Assembly (NCBI GenBank): GCA_913757435.1
Contig: CAJYDM010000006.1
Coordinates: 124,001 to 188,000, forward strand
Source: Syntrophomonas sp. DTU019
GTDB lineage: Bacteria; Bacillota; Syntrophomonadia; Syntrophomonadales; Syntrophomonadaceae
Direction: 5' to 3'
DNA length: 64,000 nt
In this document: positions 46,389 to 55,328 of the stretch, in pieces
Layout of the letters: each line of letters opens with the position of its first letter
Numbering within the stretch: position 1 is the stretch's first letter
Made by a program: the position numbers and the translations under genes
The notes under the pieces: model-generated
Databases searched by the model: none
What the model was told of the DNA's origin: nothing
Seen by the model: only the letters and a program-made list of their open reading frames with translations

Positions 46389-46412
46389 TATCTGAGAAAG
46401 CGGTGATCAATA

Positions 46413-46898
46413 ATGAAAAACCTTAATCCGGACCACCTAAAAGAAGTTATGGGACTGATCAACCAGAGTCCCTATTTCATGCTTTTGGCAATGTCTGTGG
46501 TAGACCTGGGAGTGGGATATTCCCGAGTAGAGGTAGACCTGAGCAAGCGGCATCTCAATCCATTTGGAGGCGTGCACGGTGGGGTCTACACCTCCCTGAT
46601 CGACACCGCCGCCTACTGGGCGGTGTATTGCGAAATCGCTGAAGATGCCGGTTTCATATCTCTGGACGTAAATGTCACCATGTTATCAGCAATTAAAGAA
46701 GGGCACCTACTAGTCCAAGGTAAACGCATCAAGACTGGAAGGACTGTATGCATCGCCGAAGCGGCAGTATTCGATGAAAGAGAGCGGTGCCTGGCCCATG
46801 GAGTGTCTAAACAACTGGTCACTCCGGGTCTGCAGACTATATCCCAGGCTTTACGGTCGCTGGGACATAAAGAGCTGCCTCCCAAGTTCATACCTTGA
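46413..46898 (+). CDS. PaaI-type hotdog thioesterase
   Basis: A 161-residue single hotdog-fold protein that hydrolyses acyl-CoA (often phenylacetyl- or other aryl-CoA) thioesters. The catalytic loop LNPFGGVHGGVYTSLIDTAAYWAV has the HGG motif; NVTMLSAIKEGHLLVQGKRIKTGRTVCIAEA is the second half of the fold. Start ATG 46413 has a weak GCGGTGA upstream. It is the likely regulatory target of the upstream TetR protein. Confidence 0.85.
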   Translation: MKNLNPDHLKEVMGLINQSPYFMLLAMSVVDLGVGYSRVEVDLSKRHLNPFGGVHGGVYTSLIDTAAYWAVYCEIAEDAGFISLDVNVTMLSAIKEGHLLVQGKRIKTGRTVCIAEAAVFDERERCLAHGVSKQLVTPGLQTISQALRSLGHKELPPKFIP

Positions 46899-46917
46899 CT
46901 TATGTGGCAATTGGCGA

Positions 46918-47064
46918 AAGTGGGGACAAGAACCGTCCGAGACCACTGAAAAGGTATCATGTCATTCTGAGGCCTGGCCGAAGAGTCTTCTTCTTACGGT
47001 AGTGTCCAGATCCTTTACTGAAGTTCAAGGTGACAAAACTAACGTTCAGGATGACAAAACAGGA
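46918..47064. repeat. Degraded intergenic repeat cluster
   Basis: The stretch opens with GTGGGGACAAGAACCGTCC (46920-46938), then TGTCATTCTGAGGCCTGGCC at 46960, a form seen repeatedly in Clostridia genomes. It also contains the direct repeat GTTCA(a)GG-TGACAAAAC twice within 40 bases. No gene spans it. I treat it as remnants of dispersed repeats. Confidence 0.45.
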
Positions 47065-47110
47065 CTTTTTCTGTGACCTCGAACCATCCCTTTGACCCTT
47101 GCCCTAAAGA

Positions 47111-47145
47111 AAACAGCCCTTCCGCCTGGGAGGGCTGCGGTTTTT
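47111..47145 (-). terminator. Rho-independent terminator of the lactonase-like gene
   Basis: On the minus strand CAGCCCT-cccaggcgga-AGGGCTG is followed by TTTTCTTT, starting 32 bases after the stop. Confidence 0.8.
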
Positions 47146-47168
47146 ATGGCATCATATGCTTTAGTCGG

Positions 47169-48272
47169 TTACAGTACCGCCAGGCCCTGGGAACCGAGCC
47201 TGGGCAGGCCGGTATCTTTTTTTACATTGATACGCCTCAGGCGTCCGTCGTTGCCAATTCTGAAAACAGTGATTGAACCACGATTGCCATTAAGGGCATA
47301 CAGATGGCGTTTGCTCACCCCGATATCGATAGGGTTTACAGCGGCTCCAAAGCTGGTGGTGGCCACGCTTTCACCCAAGACTAAGGCACCATTGGTATTT
47401 ATGCGGTAACGAGTTATGGTGCCACTGGCTGAGTTAGAGGTGTAGGCATAAAGCTGGTTTTTACTCACCGCCACCCAACAAGTTGCCAACTGCCCATTAC
47501 GCACCGAGCCGCTGATGACGATAAGGGAACCGCCGGGAGCGATTCGGTAGGACGACAGGGCATTAGTTCCGGCTTCAGCAACCAATAAGACACCGCTGTC
47601 AAGGAATACGGCGCCAAAAGGACCAGCACCATGGGACGGAGTGACTACTGGACCACAAACGCATCCGCTGCACCAATCTACGAAGAATACACTGATGTTG
47701 TTAGTGGTCAGCTCGGTAACCACTAGAAATCTGCCGCCAGGGCTGAAGACGATGCAGGCCGGTTGAGCATGGGGAGTGCTAAGTTGATGGGTTGAACCCC
47801 CAATGGGCTGCATTCTTCCGTCAGCACTGACCCGGAAGCCGCTGATATTGGAATGAAAATCATTAGCGCGACTACCCACATTGGCAACATAGAGTATGTC
47901 ATGAAATACCGCCAGGGTGTTGGGCTGCAGTCCGCCGGAAGGCTCAACATCGACAAGATCCAGTCTGCCATCCTTTTTAACCCTAAAACTGCTAATACTG
48001 TGACTGCCGGCATTTACAGCGAATAAAAGTGTACCATCATAATTTAAAACCAGGGACCCCTGCGATGCCAGGGGATCAATGCCATCCTGCGGGGTGGCCA
48101 TCGACACCTCGCCGGTACCGGTGCCCCTACCGCCGGTGGGAAAGGTGCCGATAGGTATAAGACTGCCGTTTTCACGCCGGAAAGCGACTACTGCATTGCC
48201 TGCCGCTGAATTGGTCATGGCGTATACCACGCCAACCGACCGACTCCAGGTTTGATTATCAGAATTTGTCAT
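47169..48272 (-). CDS. Lactonase-family seven-bladed beta-propeller protein
   Basis: A 367-residue protein made of repeated blades with phrases like NYDGTLLFAVNAGSHSISSFRV, FSPGGRFLVVTELTTNNISVF and KRHLYALNGNRGSITVFRI. These match the 6-phosphogluconolactonase (YbhE/Pgl)-like or YncE-like propeller. A poly-threonine/glycine region in the N-terminal third is low-complexity. There is no signal peptide. The start follows GAGGAGGAAAACCG on the minus strand. Such propellers often act as secreted or surface proteins of unknown role, so catalysis should not be assumed. Confidence 0.75.
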   Translation of the reverse strand: MTNSDNQTWSRSVGVVYAMTNSAAGNAVVAFRRENGSLIPIGTFPTGGRGTGTGEVSMATPQDGIDPLASQGSLVLNYDGTLLFAVNAGSHSISSFRVKKDGRLDLVDVEPSGGLQPNTLAVFHDILYVANVGSRANDFHSNISGFRVSADGRMQPIGGSTHQLSTPHAQPACIVFSPGGRFLVVTELTTNNISVFFVDWCSGCVCGPVVTPSHGAGPFGAVFLDSGVLLVAEAGTNALSSYRIAPGGSLIVISGSVRNGQLATCWVAVSKNQLYAYTSNSASGTITRYRINTNGALVLGESVATTSFGAAVNPIDIGVSKRHLYALNGNRGSITVFRIGNDGRLRRINVKKDTGLPRLGSQGLAVL

Positions 48273-48429
48273 CGGTTTTCCTCCTCTTATCAGGATGCTG
48301 CGGGATTATGCAATATCATATTCAAACCCCGCACATTTTGGCACTATATGTATATTGAGGGTTGTATAGGAGTTTTTGATATAATAAAGGAAGATACTGA
48401 TTAATTTGTTGAGAAAGGATATAGATTCC

Positions 48430-48798
48430 ATGAATCTCATAGGAAATGTTATCTGGCTGTTGCTGGGAGGCCTGATAGCAGCAGTAGCATGGACCTTGTC
48501 CGGCCTTATCCTATGTGTGACCATCATTGGCATCCCATTTGGGGTGCAGTGTTTTAAGATCGCCTCTTTTGTACTGTGGCCTTTCGGTAAATCTATCGAA
48601 CTGGGTCATTTCGGAGCCGGGGGCCTGATTTTCAACATCATTTGGGTGCTTGTCTTCGGCTGGGAATTCGCCATTACCCATCTCGTCATAGGTTTGATAT
48701 TCTGCGCTACCATAATTGGCATACCTTTTGGAGTACAGCATTTCAAGTTCGCCCAACTGGGTTTAATACCTTTTGGTGCAATAATAAAACCTGCTTAA
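48430..48798 (+). CDS. YccF-domain membrane protein
   Basis: A 122-residue protein of two tandem YccF (DUF307) units of about 55 residues, each with a helix pair and the motif TIIGIPFGVQ-F. The two halves align closely (GLILCVTIIGIPFGVQCFK and GLIFCATIIGIPFGVQHFK), so the gene arose by internal duplication. Four membrane segments are expected. ATG 48430 is preferred over TTG 48406 because the protein then begins at the family-typical MNLIGNVIWLLLGG, and AAAGGAT lies ten bases upstream. Confidence 0.85.
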   Translation: MNLIGNVIWLLLGGLIAAVAWTLSGLILCVTIIGIPFGVQCFKIASFVLWPFGKSIELGHFGAGGLIFNIIWVLVFGWEFAITHLVIGLIFCATIIGIPFGVQHFKFAQLGLIPFGAIIKPA

Positions 48799-48882
48799 GT
48801 CATGGTGTTTGTTGACTGATATAGGCTCAAGAGAGTCCATGAGGTGCCTTTCGGGTATAAAAGGGAAGGATAGTGGACAAAT

Positions 48883-50931
48883 TTGATTTTTGGTTCCCCC
48901 GACATAGAAGATATTGAGAACCGATTGCTTCTTCTCCAGAAGCGCGTTAAAGAACTGGAATTAGAAAACCAGATTCTAAGGTCTGCCTATAAAACCAAGG
49001 CCAGTCAGCGGACGGAACCCACATCAGTCGATCTGCCTTATACCGGACAAACCACTGAACACGGTTACCCGATCGGTTTATGCTGCGCTGAGAACAATCT
49101 GCAAAAACCCGATTACTGTTGGGCTGCTCTGCTGTCATTAGAAGAAGACTATTTCCGGCAGGCATTCTATTCCAGTCCGGTAGCTATGAGCATAACCACC
49201 TATGATTCCACCCATATAGATGTTAACCAGTCCTGGATCAAGATGTTCGGTCACAGCCGCGAGGCAGCCATTGGAAAGACTACCGCCGCATTGGGGATTT
49301 GGGCCAACAAAGACCTGGCCCTGGCTTTCAATCAAAAGCTGTTGTCCAAGGGTATCATCGACAACTTCGAGATGCCCTACCTGACTAAGGATGGAAAAAC
49401 CGGCACCGGACTGGCTTCGGCCAGATTATTGGCGATGAAGGGTGAACCGTGTCGGCTTATTACCGTAACCGACATAAATGCATTAAAAGAGATTGAAGAA
49501 AAACTGCGCAAATCTCAAATAGACCTGCGTCTATCAGAGGAAAAGTTTTTCCAGGCATTTCAATTCAATCCAGACCTGATGGCTCTCTCTTCTTTAGATG
49601 AAGGCCGCTATATCGAGGTCAATGATGCCTTCGTCAAGCTGACCGGTTTCCAACGAGATGAGGTCATAGGCCGCACGGTTGACGAACTTGGTATCTGGGC
49701 GGAGTCGGGGCATCGCGAAGCCCTTATAGCATTGTTGAAACAGCACCAAAGAGTGCAGGGGTTTGAACTTGATTTAAGGACCAAGTCGGGCGATATCAGA
49801 AAGTTGTCATTGTCCGGGCAGATCCTTGATATAGACGGTGAAGGCTACTTGCTCAATGTCTCCCGGGATATTACCGAAAGTCAGAAGATGATGGAACAGT
49901 TGCGCTTCTCCGAGGAAATCTTGTCGTTAGCCTTTGAAGTCTGTCCTTTTATCATGTCTATAACCACACTGGAAGAAGGCCGCTATATTAAGGTCAACAA
50001 TGCCTTCTGCACCATCACCGGCTACAGTTTGGAGGAGGTTATCGGGCGCACTTCCACAGAAATTGGTTTTTGGAGGGACCCTAATGACCGGGCTGAACTT
50101 CAACAAGAAACTGCCAGCAGGGGTTCGCTGCGTGACATGGAGTACTGGTTTCAGCGGAGCAACGGGGAGGCCAGACTGGGACGCTATTTTTCAGAACTGA
50201 TTGATATTCAAGGTGAAACCTGTCTGCTGAGTGTTATTATCGACATTACCGATATGAGACAGATGGAAAATGAAATGAACCGCCTCGACCGGCTCAACCT
50301 GGTAGGAGAGATGGCAGCCAGCATCGGCCACGAGATACGCAATCCCATGACAACTGTAAGGGGCTTCCTGCAATTGCTGCGAGAGAATGATGTCTACCAG
50401 GAGGCTTATGAGCATTTCGATGTGATGATCGAGGAATTAGATCGAGCCAATTCTATAATTACCGAATTTCTTTCCCTGGCAAAAGACAAAGCGGTGGAAA
50501 TGGAAAACGACAATATAAATTCTATCATTGCCAAACTTCTTCCGTTGCTGCATGCCAAGGCAGTAATCAGGGATCAGTCTGTGGCATTTGATATGAAACC
50601 CACTCCTGACTTTAATCTGGATAAAAAAGAAATCAGTCAGCTTATTCTGAATCTGGTCAACAATGGACTGGAGTCTATGTCAGCCGGCGGAATGCTGAAA
50701 ATCAGCACCTCGGTTGAAGATGGTTGTGTCATCCTGGCAGTAAGTGACCAGGGCTCAGGCATAGACGACTCCATACTGGATAAATTGGGCACACCATTTC
50801 TAACCACCAAGGAGCAAGGCAGCGGTTTGGGCCTGGCAGTATGCTACCGCATCGCCACCAGGCACAATGCACGCATAAACATTGATACTACCTCACAGGG
50901 CACCACTTTTTATGTGAGGTTTGTGGTGTAA
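48883..50931 (+). CDS. Soluble PAS-domain sensor histidine kinase (paralogue)
   Basis: A 682-residue kinase. An N-terminal coiled coil (about 1-35) leads to three PAS domains (roughly 85-200, 215-325 and 335-450). HisKA has ASIGHEIRNPMTTVRGFLQLL, and the HATPase domain has NLVNNGLESM, DQGSGIDD and QGSGLGLAV. From the third PAS domain onward it closely resembles the kinase at 35,383-37,284. TTG 48883 has AAGGGAAGGA 12 bases upstream; an out-of-frame GTG at 48873 closes quickly. No response regulator is adjacent. The C-terminus stops right after the ATPase, with no receiver. Confidence 0.9.
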   Translation: MIFGSPDIEDIENRLLLLQKRVKELELENQILRSAYKTKASQRTEPTSVDLPYTGQTTEHGYPIGLCCAENNLQKPDYCWAALLSLEEDYFRQAFYSSPVAMSITTYDSTHIDVNQSWIKMFGHSREAAIGKTTAALGIWANKDLALAFNQKLLSKGIIDNFEMPYLTKDGKTGTGLASARLLAMKGEPCRLITVTDINALKEIEEKLRKSQIDLRLSEEKFFQAFQFNPDLMALSSLDEGRYIEVNDAFVKLTGFQRDEVIGRTVDELGIWAESGHREALIALLKQHQRVQGFELDLRTKSGDIRKLSLSGQILDIDGEGYLLNVSRDITESQKMMEQLRFSEEILSLAFEVCPFIMSITTLEEGRYIKVNNAFCTITGYSLEEVIGRTSTEIGFWRDPNDRAELQQETASRGSLRDMEYWFQRSNGEARLGRYFSELIDIQGETCLLSVIIDITDMRQMENEMNRLDRLNLVGEMAASIGHEIRNPMTTVRGFLQLLRENDVYQEAYEHFDVMIEELDRANSIITEFLSLAKDKAVEMENDNINSIIAKLLPLLHAKAVIRDQSVAFDMKPTPDFNLDKKEISQLILNLVNNGLESMSAGGMLKISTSVEDGCVILAVSDQGSGIDDSILDKLGTPFLTTKEQGSGLGLAVCYRIATRHNARINIDTTSQGTTFYVRFVV

Positions 50932-50991
50932 TGGCTTGTATTATCGATACTTCCAGGAGGACCTTGAATTATATCAAATAACGAGGATTAT

Positions 50992-52497
50992 GTGGTGCAC
51001 AATAATTTAAAGACCGCTATAATCAGCCTGCTTTTAGCTTTCCAACTGCTGCTACTGATTATTGCTATTCTCAAGTTCACCGAATATTTCCCGGAGTTCT
51101 ATATGGCCTGCCTGCTGTTGAGTGTGGCGGTGGTTTTAATGGTTATCAACAGCCGCGACAATCCCAGTTATAAGCTGGCCCTGGTAATCCCCATTATGCT
51201 GTTCCCGGTATTCGGCGGGCTGTTCTACCTGCTTTTTGGCCGCGGCAGGGCCAACCGGGTTTTCCATGCTGACCGGGAGCGGCTGGTGACCGAGGAACAG
51301 AAAGCCCTGTCTCACGTTTGCTGCCAGACTTTTCCCGCCAACCAATCTCTAGCTTTACATTTTAATTACATTCGCAATAACAGCGGCTATCCGGCGTATG
51401 AAAACACTGAATGCCGGTATTTTGACTCAGGTGAAGCGTTTTGGCGGCAAGTGAAAGCGGAACTGGAGAGTGCCCAGCGGTATATTTTTCTGGAGTACTT
51501 TATTATCGCCCAGGGCAGGCTGTGGGATGAAATACTGGATATTCTCTTGCGAAAAGTGAGCTGTGGGGTGGAAGTGCGCATAATCTACGACGGGCTGGGA
51601 TGTGTGCATACATTGCCGCGTAAATACAATCAGAAGCTGAATAAAATGGGTATTCGCTGCCAGGTATACAATCCCTTTATTCCCGTGGCTTCTATCTGGC
51701 ATAATATTCGCGACCACCGCAAAATTGTTGTAATCGACGGGCACACTGCATTTACCGGTGGTATCAATCTGGCCGACGAATATGTGAACAGCATCTCCCT
51801 GCACGGCCACTGGAAGGACAGCGGATTAATGCTGAAAGGAGCGGCAGCCTGGAGCTTTGCCGCCATGTTTCTGAGTCTGTGGTGCACTTTAAAGGAATCA
51901 ACTGAGAATTATGCTGATTATCTGCCCATACTGGGAGAATTTACAAATCACTGCATTGTACAGCCTTTCAGCGATATCCCCTCCGATCAGATACAGTTGG
52001 GCAGAGATGCTTATCTCAATATGATTAGCCGAGCTGAAAAATACATTTACATAATGACCCCTTATCTTATCATTGATAACGAAACGCAGGCTGTTTTAAG
52101 CCTGGCCGCCAAAAGCGGAGTAAAGGTGTGTATTATCACTCCGCATATCGGGGATTCCTGGTTGGTGCATCTGATGACGCGCAGCTATTACCAGGGTTTA
52201 ATCGAGAATGGAGTATCTATTTACGAATATACACCAGGATTTGTGCATGCCAAAAGCGTGGTCTGTGATGATAAGCTGGCAGTGTGTGGTTCCATCAATT
52301 TCGACTATCGGAGCTTCTACTGGCAGCTGGAATGTGCCGTATTGCTGCATGATGCCAGGTGTATTGCTGATATGAAGGCGGATTTTGAAGGTACTCTGGC
52401 AAGATGCCGACTGGTATCCTTGCATGACTGCTATCATGATAAGTGGTACAACAAGTTTTTACGCATGCTGCTGAGCATTTTCGCTCCGCTGATGTAA
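50992..52497 (+). CDS. cls: Cardiolipin synthase (phospholipase D superfamily)
   Basis: A 501-residue membrane enzyme that joins two phosphatidylglycerols into cardiolipin. Two N-terminal membrane helices (about 8-28 and 36-55) precede the catalytic domains. Two HKD motifs are present: HRKIVVID and HAKSVVCD, each followed by the GxxN motif (GGIN, GSIN). Start GTG 50992 is one of two adjacent GTG codons; AACGAGGATT is upstream. It shows the standard bacterial ClsA layout. Confidence 0.93.
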   Translation: MVHNNLKTAIISLLLAFQLLLLIIAILKFTEYFPEFYMACLLLSVAVVLMVINSRDNPSYKLALVIPIMLFPVFGGLFYLLFGRGRANRVFHADRERLVTEEQKALSHVCCQTFPANQSLALHFNYIRNNSGYPAYENTECRYFDSGEAFWRQVKAELESAQRYIFLEYFIIAQGRLWDEILDILLRKVSCGVEVRIIYDGLGCVHTLPRKYNQKLNKMGIRCQVYNPFIPVASIWHNIRDHRKIVVIDGHTAFTGGINLADEYVNSISLHGHWKDSGLMLKGAAAWSFAAMFLSLWCTLKESTENYADYLPILGEFTNHCIVQPFSDIPSDQIQLGRDAYLNMISRAEKYIYIMTPYLIIDNETQAVLSLAAKSGVKVCIITPHIGDSWLVHLMTRSYYQGLIENGVSIYEYTPGFVHAKSVVCDDKLAVCGSINFDYRSFYWQLECAVLLHDARCIADMKADFEGTLARCRLVSLHDCYHDKWYNKFLRMLLSIFAPLM

Positions 52498-52678
52498 ACC
52501 GCACCGGAATATTCAATTATCATCATTTGTTCCGGGTTCATAGGCAGGTTGGAATGCCAAAAGCATCCTCCTGTTCAGCCTCATTATGAAAACCGAAAGG
52601 GTTCTGTTAACTGCTGTCGAATAAACAGGATATGAATATGGCCTTCAAGTACATAGATGACAGAGCGGGGGAAAAGTA

Positions 52679-53533
52679 ATGGGAATTCAGGTTATTACTG
52701 ATAGCACGGCTTATATCGACAAAGAGACTTGTCAGCGATTGAAGATTCAGGTTCTTCCCTTGAGCGTCCATTTTCCTGACGAGTCTTTTAAAGAAAACGA
52801 GGTGGACCAGGACTATTTCTATGGCAAAATGGAAAGTGAGAGAGTGATTCCCAGTTCTTCTCAGCCGTCTCAAGGCGAGATGGAGAAGGCTTTCCGGGAT
52901 AGCCTGGCAAAAGGTCATGATATTGCCGCGATATTCATTTCCTCCGCCATGAGCGGCACCTACGCCACCGCACTGGCGGCCCGGCAGCAGCTTAGTGGCG
53001 AATTTCCGGCTGCCCGAATAGAGATCATGGACTCACATACCAACTGTATGGCCTTGGGATTGCAAGTGATCGCAGCTGCCGAGGCGGTGCAAGTCGGAGG
53101 TGGTATGGCAGAAGCCTTACAGGCCGCCGCTGATACCAGGAAAAACATTCACTTCTATTTTGTCCCCGAGACTTTGGAGTACCTGAAAAAAGGCGGACGC
53201 ATCGGTACAGCGTCTGCCATATTGGGTACTATCCTTAAAATTCGCCCTATTCTCACCGTAGATATGGAAAAGGGGATGACCCATCTGCTGGAAAAGGCGC
53301 GTGGCAGCGCGGCCGCTATCAAGCGCATCCTGGAGCTGATGGATGAGGATCATCAACGAAAGGGTTTGAAGTCAATTATCGTACATCATATCAACGCTGC
53401 TGAAAGAGGATTACAACTAAAAGCAACCCTTGCGGAAAAATATCAAATATCGGTGGATTTATGCTCAATAGGCCCGGTTATCGGCCTGCATACCGGACCA
53501 GGCACCATCGGGGTAGTATATTGCACCTATTAA
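52679..53533 (+). CDS. DegV family fatty-acid-binding protein
   Basis: A 284-residue two-domain protein that binds a long-chain fatty acid (FakB-like) and presents it to fatty acid kinase FakA. It has the N-terminal motif ITDSTAYIDKE, the middle SSAMSGTYATA and C-terminal HTGPGTIGVVYCTY. No fakA is adjacent. In an organism that may grow on fatty acids this has an obvious possible link (inference). Start ATG has GGGGGAAAAG upstream. Confidence 0.9.
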   Translation: MGIQVITDSTAYIDKETCQRLKIQVLPLSVHFPDESFKENEVDQDYFYGKMESERVIPSSSQPSQGEMEKAFRDSLAKGHDIAAIFISSAMSGTYATALAARQQLSGEFPAARIEIMDSHTNCMALGLQVIAAAEAVQVGGGMAEALQAAADTRKNIHFYFVPETLEYLKKGGRIGTASAILGTILKIRPILTVDMEKGMTHLLEKARGSAAAIKRILELMDEDHQRKGLKSIIVHHINAAERGLQLKATLAEKYQISVDLCSIGPVIGLHTGPGTIGVVYCTY

Positions 53534-53777
53534 TCTAAACAGTACAGATTGAGACTATCATTAAAAATGATGTCACCAGGGCTTGATTCAAAAGAAAGCA
53601 GAGAATAAATAGATTGATCCTGCCGGCCAAATACGCGATACATTCATATCAGCAAATACCTCCCTATGGCTAGATAATGGTCTATACTCATTGTCCCTCC
53701 TTAAATGGCTCTTGCCGAATATATAAACACATTCAGTCCACAATAAGCCTATATCGAATTAGGAGGGACAACATAAG

Positions 53778-54869
53778 ATGATTAAAGTTTTAAGTTCCCC
53801 AAGCAAATATGTCCAGGGGCCAGGTGCATTGAATGAGGCCGGTAACTACATGAGAAACCTTGGTGACAATGCCTTAATCATTGCTGACGCTTTCCTGGTG
53901 GGTGAAGCCGAAAAGTATTTTAAGTCCGGCAATCAAGGCATCAGTTGCACGATAGAAAAATTTGGCGGGGAATGCAGCAAACCGGAAATAGAGCGCTTAA
54001 AACAAGTTGCATCTAAAGCCAATGCGAATATAATCGTAGGTTTCGGGGGAGGAAAAACACTTGATACCGCAAAGGCTGTGGCATACTACCGCAGCCAGCC
54101 AGTGGTCATCTTGCCCAGTATAGCTTCAACTGATGCACCCTGCAGCGCCCTTTCGGTAATTTACACAGAAAGCGGTGAATTTGAAGAGTACCTGCTGCTT
54201 CCCAAGAATCCTGACCTGGTTTTAGTGGACAGTCAAATAATTGCACAAGCACCGGTTCGTTTCTTGGTATCTGGAATGGGAGATGCCCTGGCCACAAAAT
54301 TCGAGGCAGAAGCCAGCAGTAAACGCAGTTTGACCACCATGGCAGGAGGTGCTCCCTCTATAAGCGCTCTGGCCCTGGCTGAGCTTTGTTTGCAGACCCT
54401 GTTGGAATACGGTTATTATGCCAGCCTGGCCGTGGAGAAAAAAGTCACTTCTCCGGCGGTGGAAAAAATCATAGAAGCCAACACCTACCTGAGTGGAATA
54501 GGTTTTGAAAGCGGCGGCCTGGCAGCGGCTCATGCGATCCACAATGGCTTTACCGCTTTAGAGGAAACCCATCAATACTTCCATGGTGAAAAGGTAGCCT
54601 TTTCAACCCTGGTGCAGCTGGTCATGGAGGATCGTGATAGCGATGAAATCATGGAAATCATGGGATTCTGCAAGTTAGTAGGCCTGCCCGTTACGCTGGC
54701 GGAACTGGGCCTGGCTGAAGCAGAGCCAGAAAAACTTATGAAGGTTGCTGCTGCCGCGACAGTTGAAGGGGAAACCATACACAACATGCCGTTTCAAGTA
54801 AATGCTCAAATGGTGTATGACGCTATAGTTGCCGCAGACGCCATAGGTCGGAGTATTATTTGTTGTTAA
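53778..54869 (+). CDS. gldA: Glycerol dehydrogenase (iron-containing family)
   Basis: A 363-residue NAD-dependent dehydrogenase of the GldA group. The dinucleotide loop VGFGGGKTLDTAKAV and the zinc site from Asp (SGMGDALAT region), His in AAHAIHNGF and His in YFHGEKVAF all appear in family order. It oxidises glycerol to dihydroxyacetone or acts on related diols. AGGAGGG is nine bases before ATG 53778. It is followed by a strong terminator. A separate iron alcohol dehydrogenase is at 41,454. Confidence 0.93.
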   Translation: MIKVLSSPSKYVQGPGALNEAGNYMRNLGDNALIIADAFLVGEAEKYFKSGNQGISCTIEKFGGECSKPEIERLKQVASKANANIIVGFGGGKTLDTAKAVAYYRSQPVVILPSIASTDAPCSALSVIYTESGEFEEYLLLPKNPDLVLVDSQIIAQAPVRFLVSGMGDALATKFEAEASSKRSLTTMAGGAPSISALALAELCLQTLLEYGYYASLAVEKKVTSPAVEKIIEANTYLSGIGFESGGLAAAHAIHNGFTALEETHQYFHGEKVAFSTLVQLVMEDRDSDEIMEIMGFCKLVGLPVTLAELGLAEAEPEKLMKVAAAATVEGETIHNMPFQVNAQMVYDAIVAADAIGRSIICC

Positions 54870-54910
54870 TAGGTAGTCGCCTGCGATTGTTGGGTTGTTG
54901 ATAGAAGACC

Positions 54911-54953
54911 AAGACACCCCCTGGTTACCGATGTGGTAAAAAGGGGGTGTCTT
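54911..54953 (+). terminator. Terminator hairpin after gldA
   Basis: AAGACACCCCCT and AAGGGGGTGTCTT form a 12-bp stem around an 18-base loop, about 40 bases past the stop. The T-tract is poor. Confidence 0.65.
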
Positions 54954-55328
54954 GGATATCTGCAGCCATAATGATTCACAAGAATAAAGACAATACAGTA
55001 CTCAGGAATACATTAATTGCTCTATAACGCAAAGTTCCTTGTTCACCGGTGCCAAACATGAGCCCATCATGAATACCGAACAAAAAAAGAAATCCTCTCC
55101 TGTAACCGGATCGTGATGCCAGTGTCCTTCGTTAATGGAGCGGTCTGCGCCTTTTAATGGAGGACGAATTGCGGGTATTTACATAATAGGGGACTGAATT
55201 ATCCCACATCCCGGCTGCCATAATTAATGCAAGTATTTAGTTGCTCTAGGGCAAGCTACAATAAACCACTGTGCTCTAATATTTGAAATGCTGGAAGTAT
55301 AGCTGTTAGACACAAAATAAATAAGGTT
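54954..55328. other. Intergenic stretch with no recognised element
   Basis: About 375 bases between the gldA terminator and a membrane protein gene. Searching by eye for open frames, tRNA, hairpins or repeats gave nothing I could support. Confidence 0.5.
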
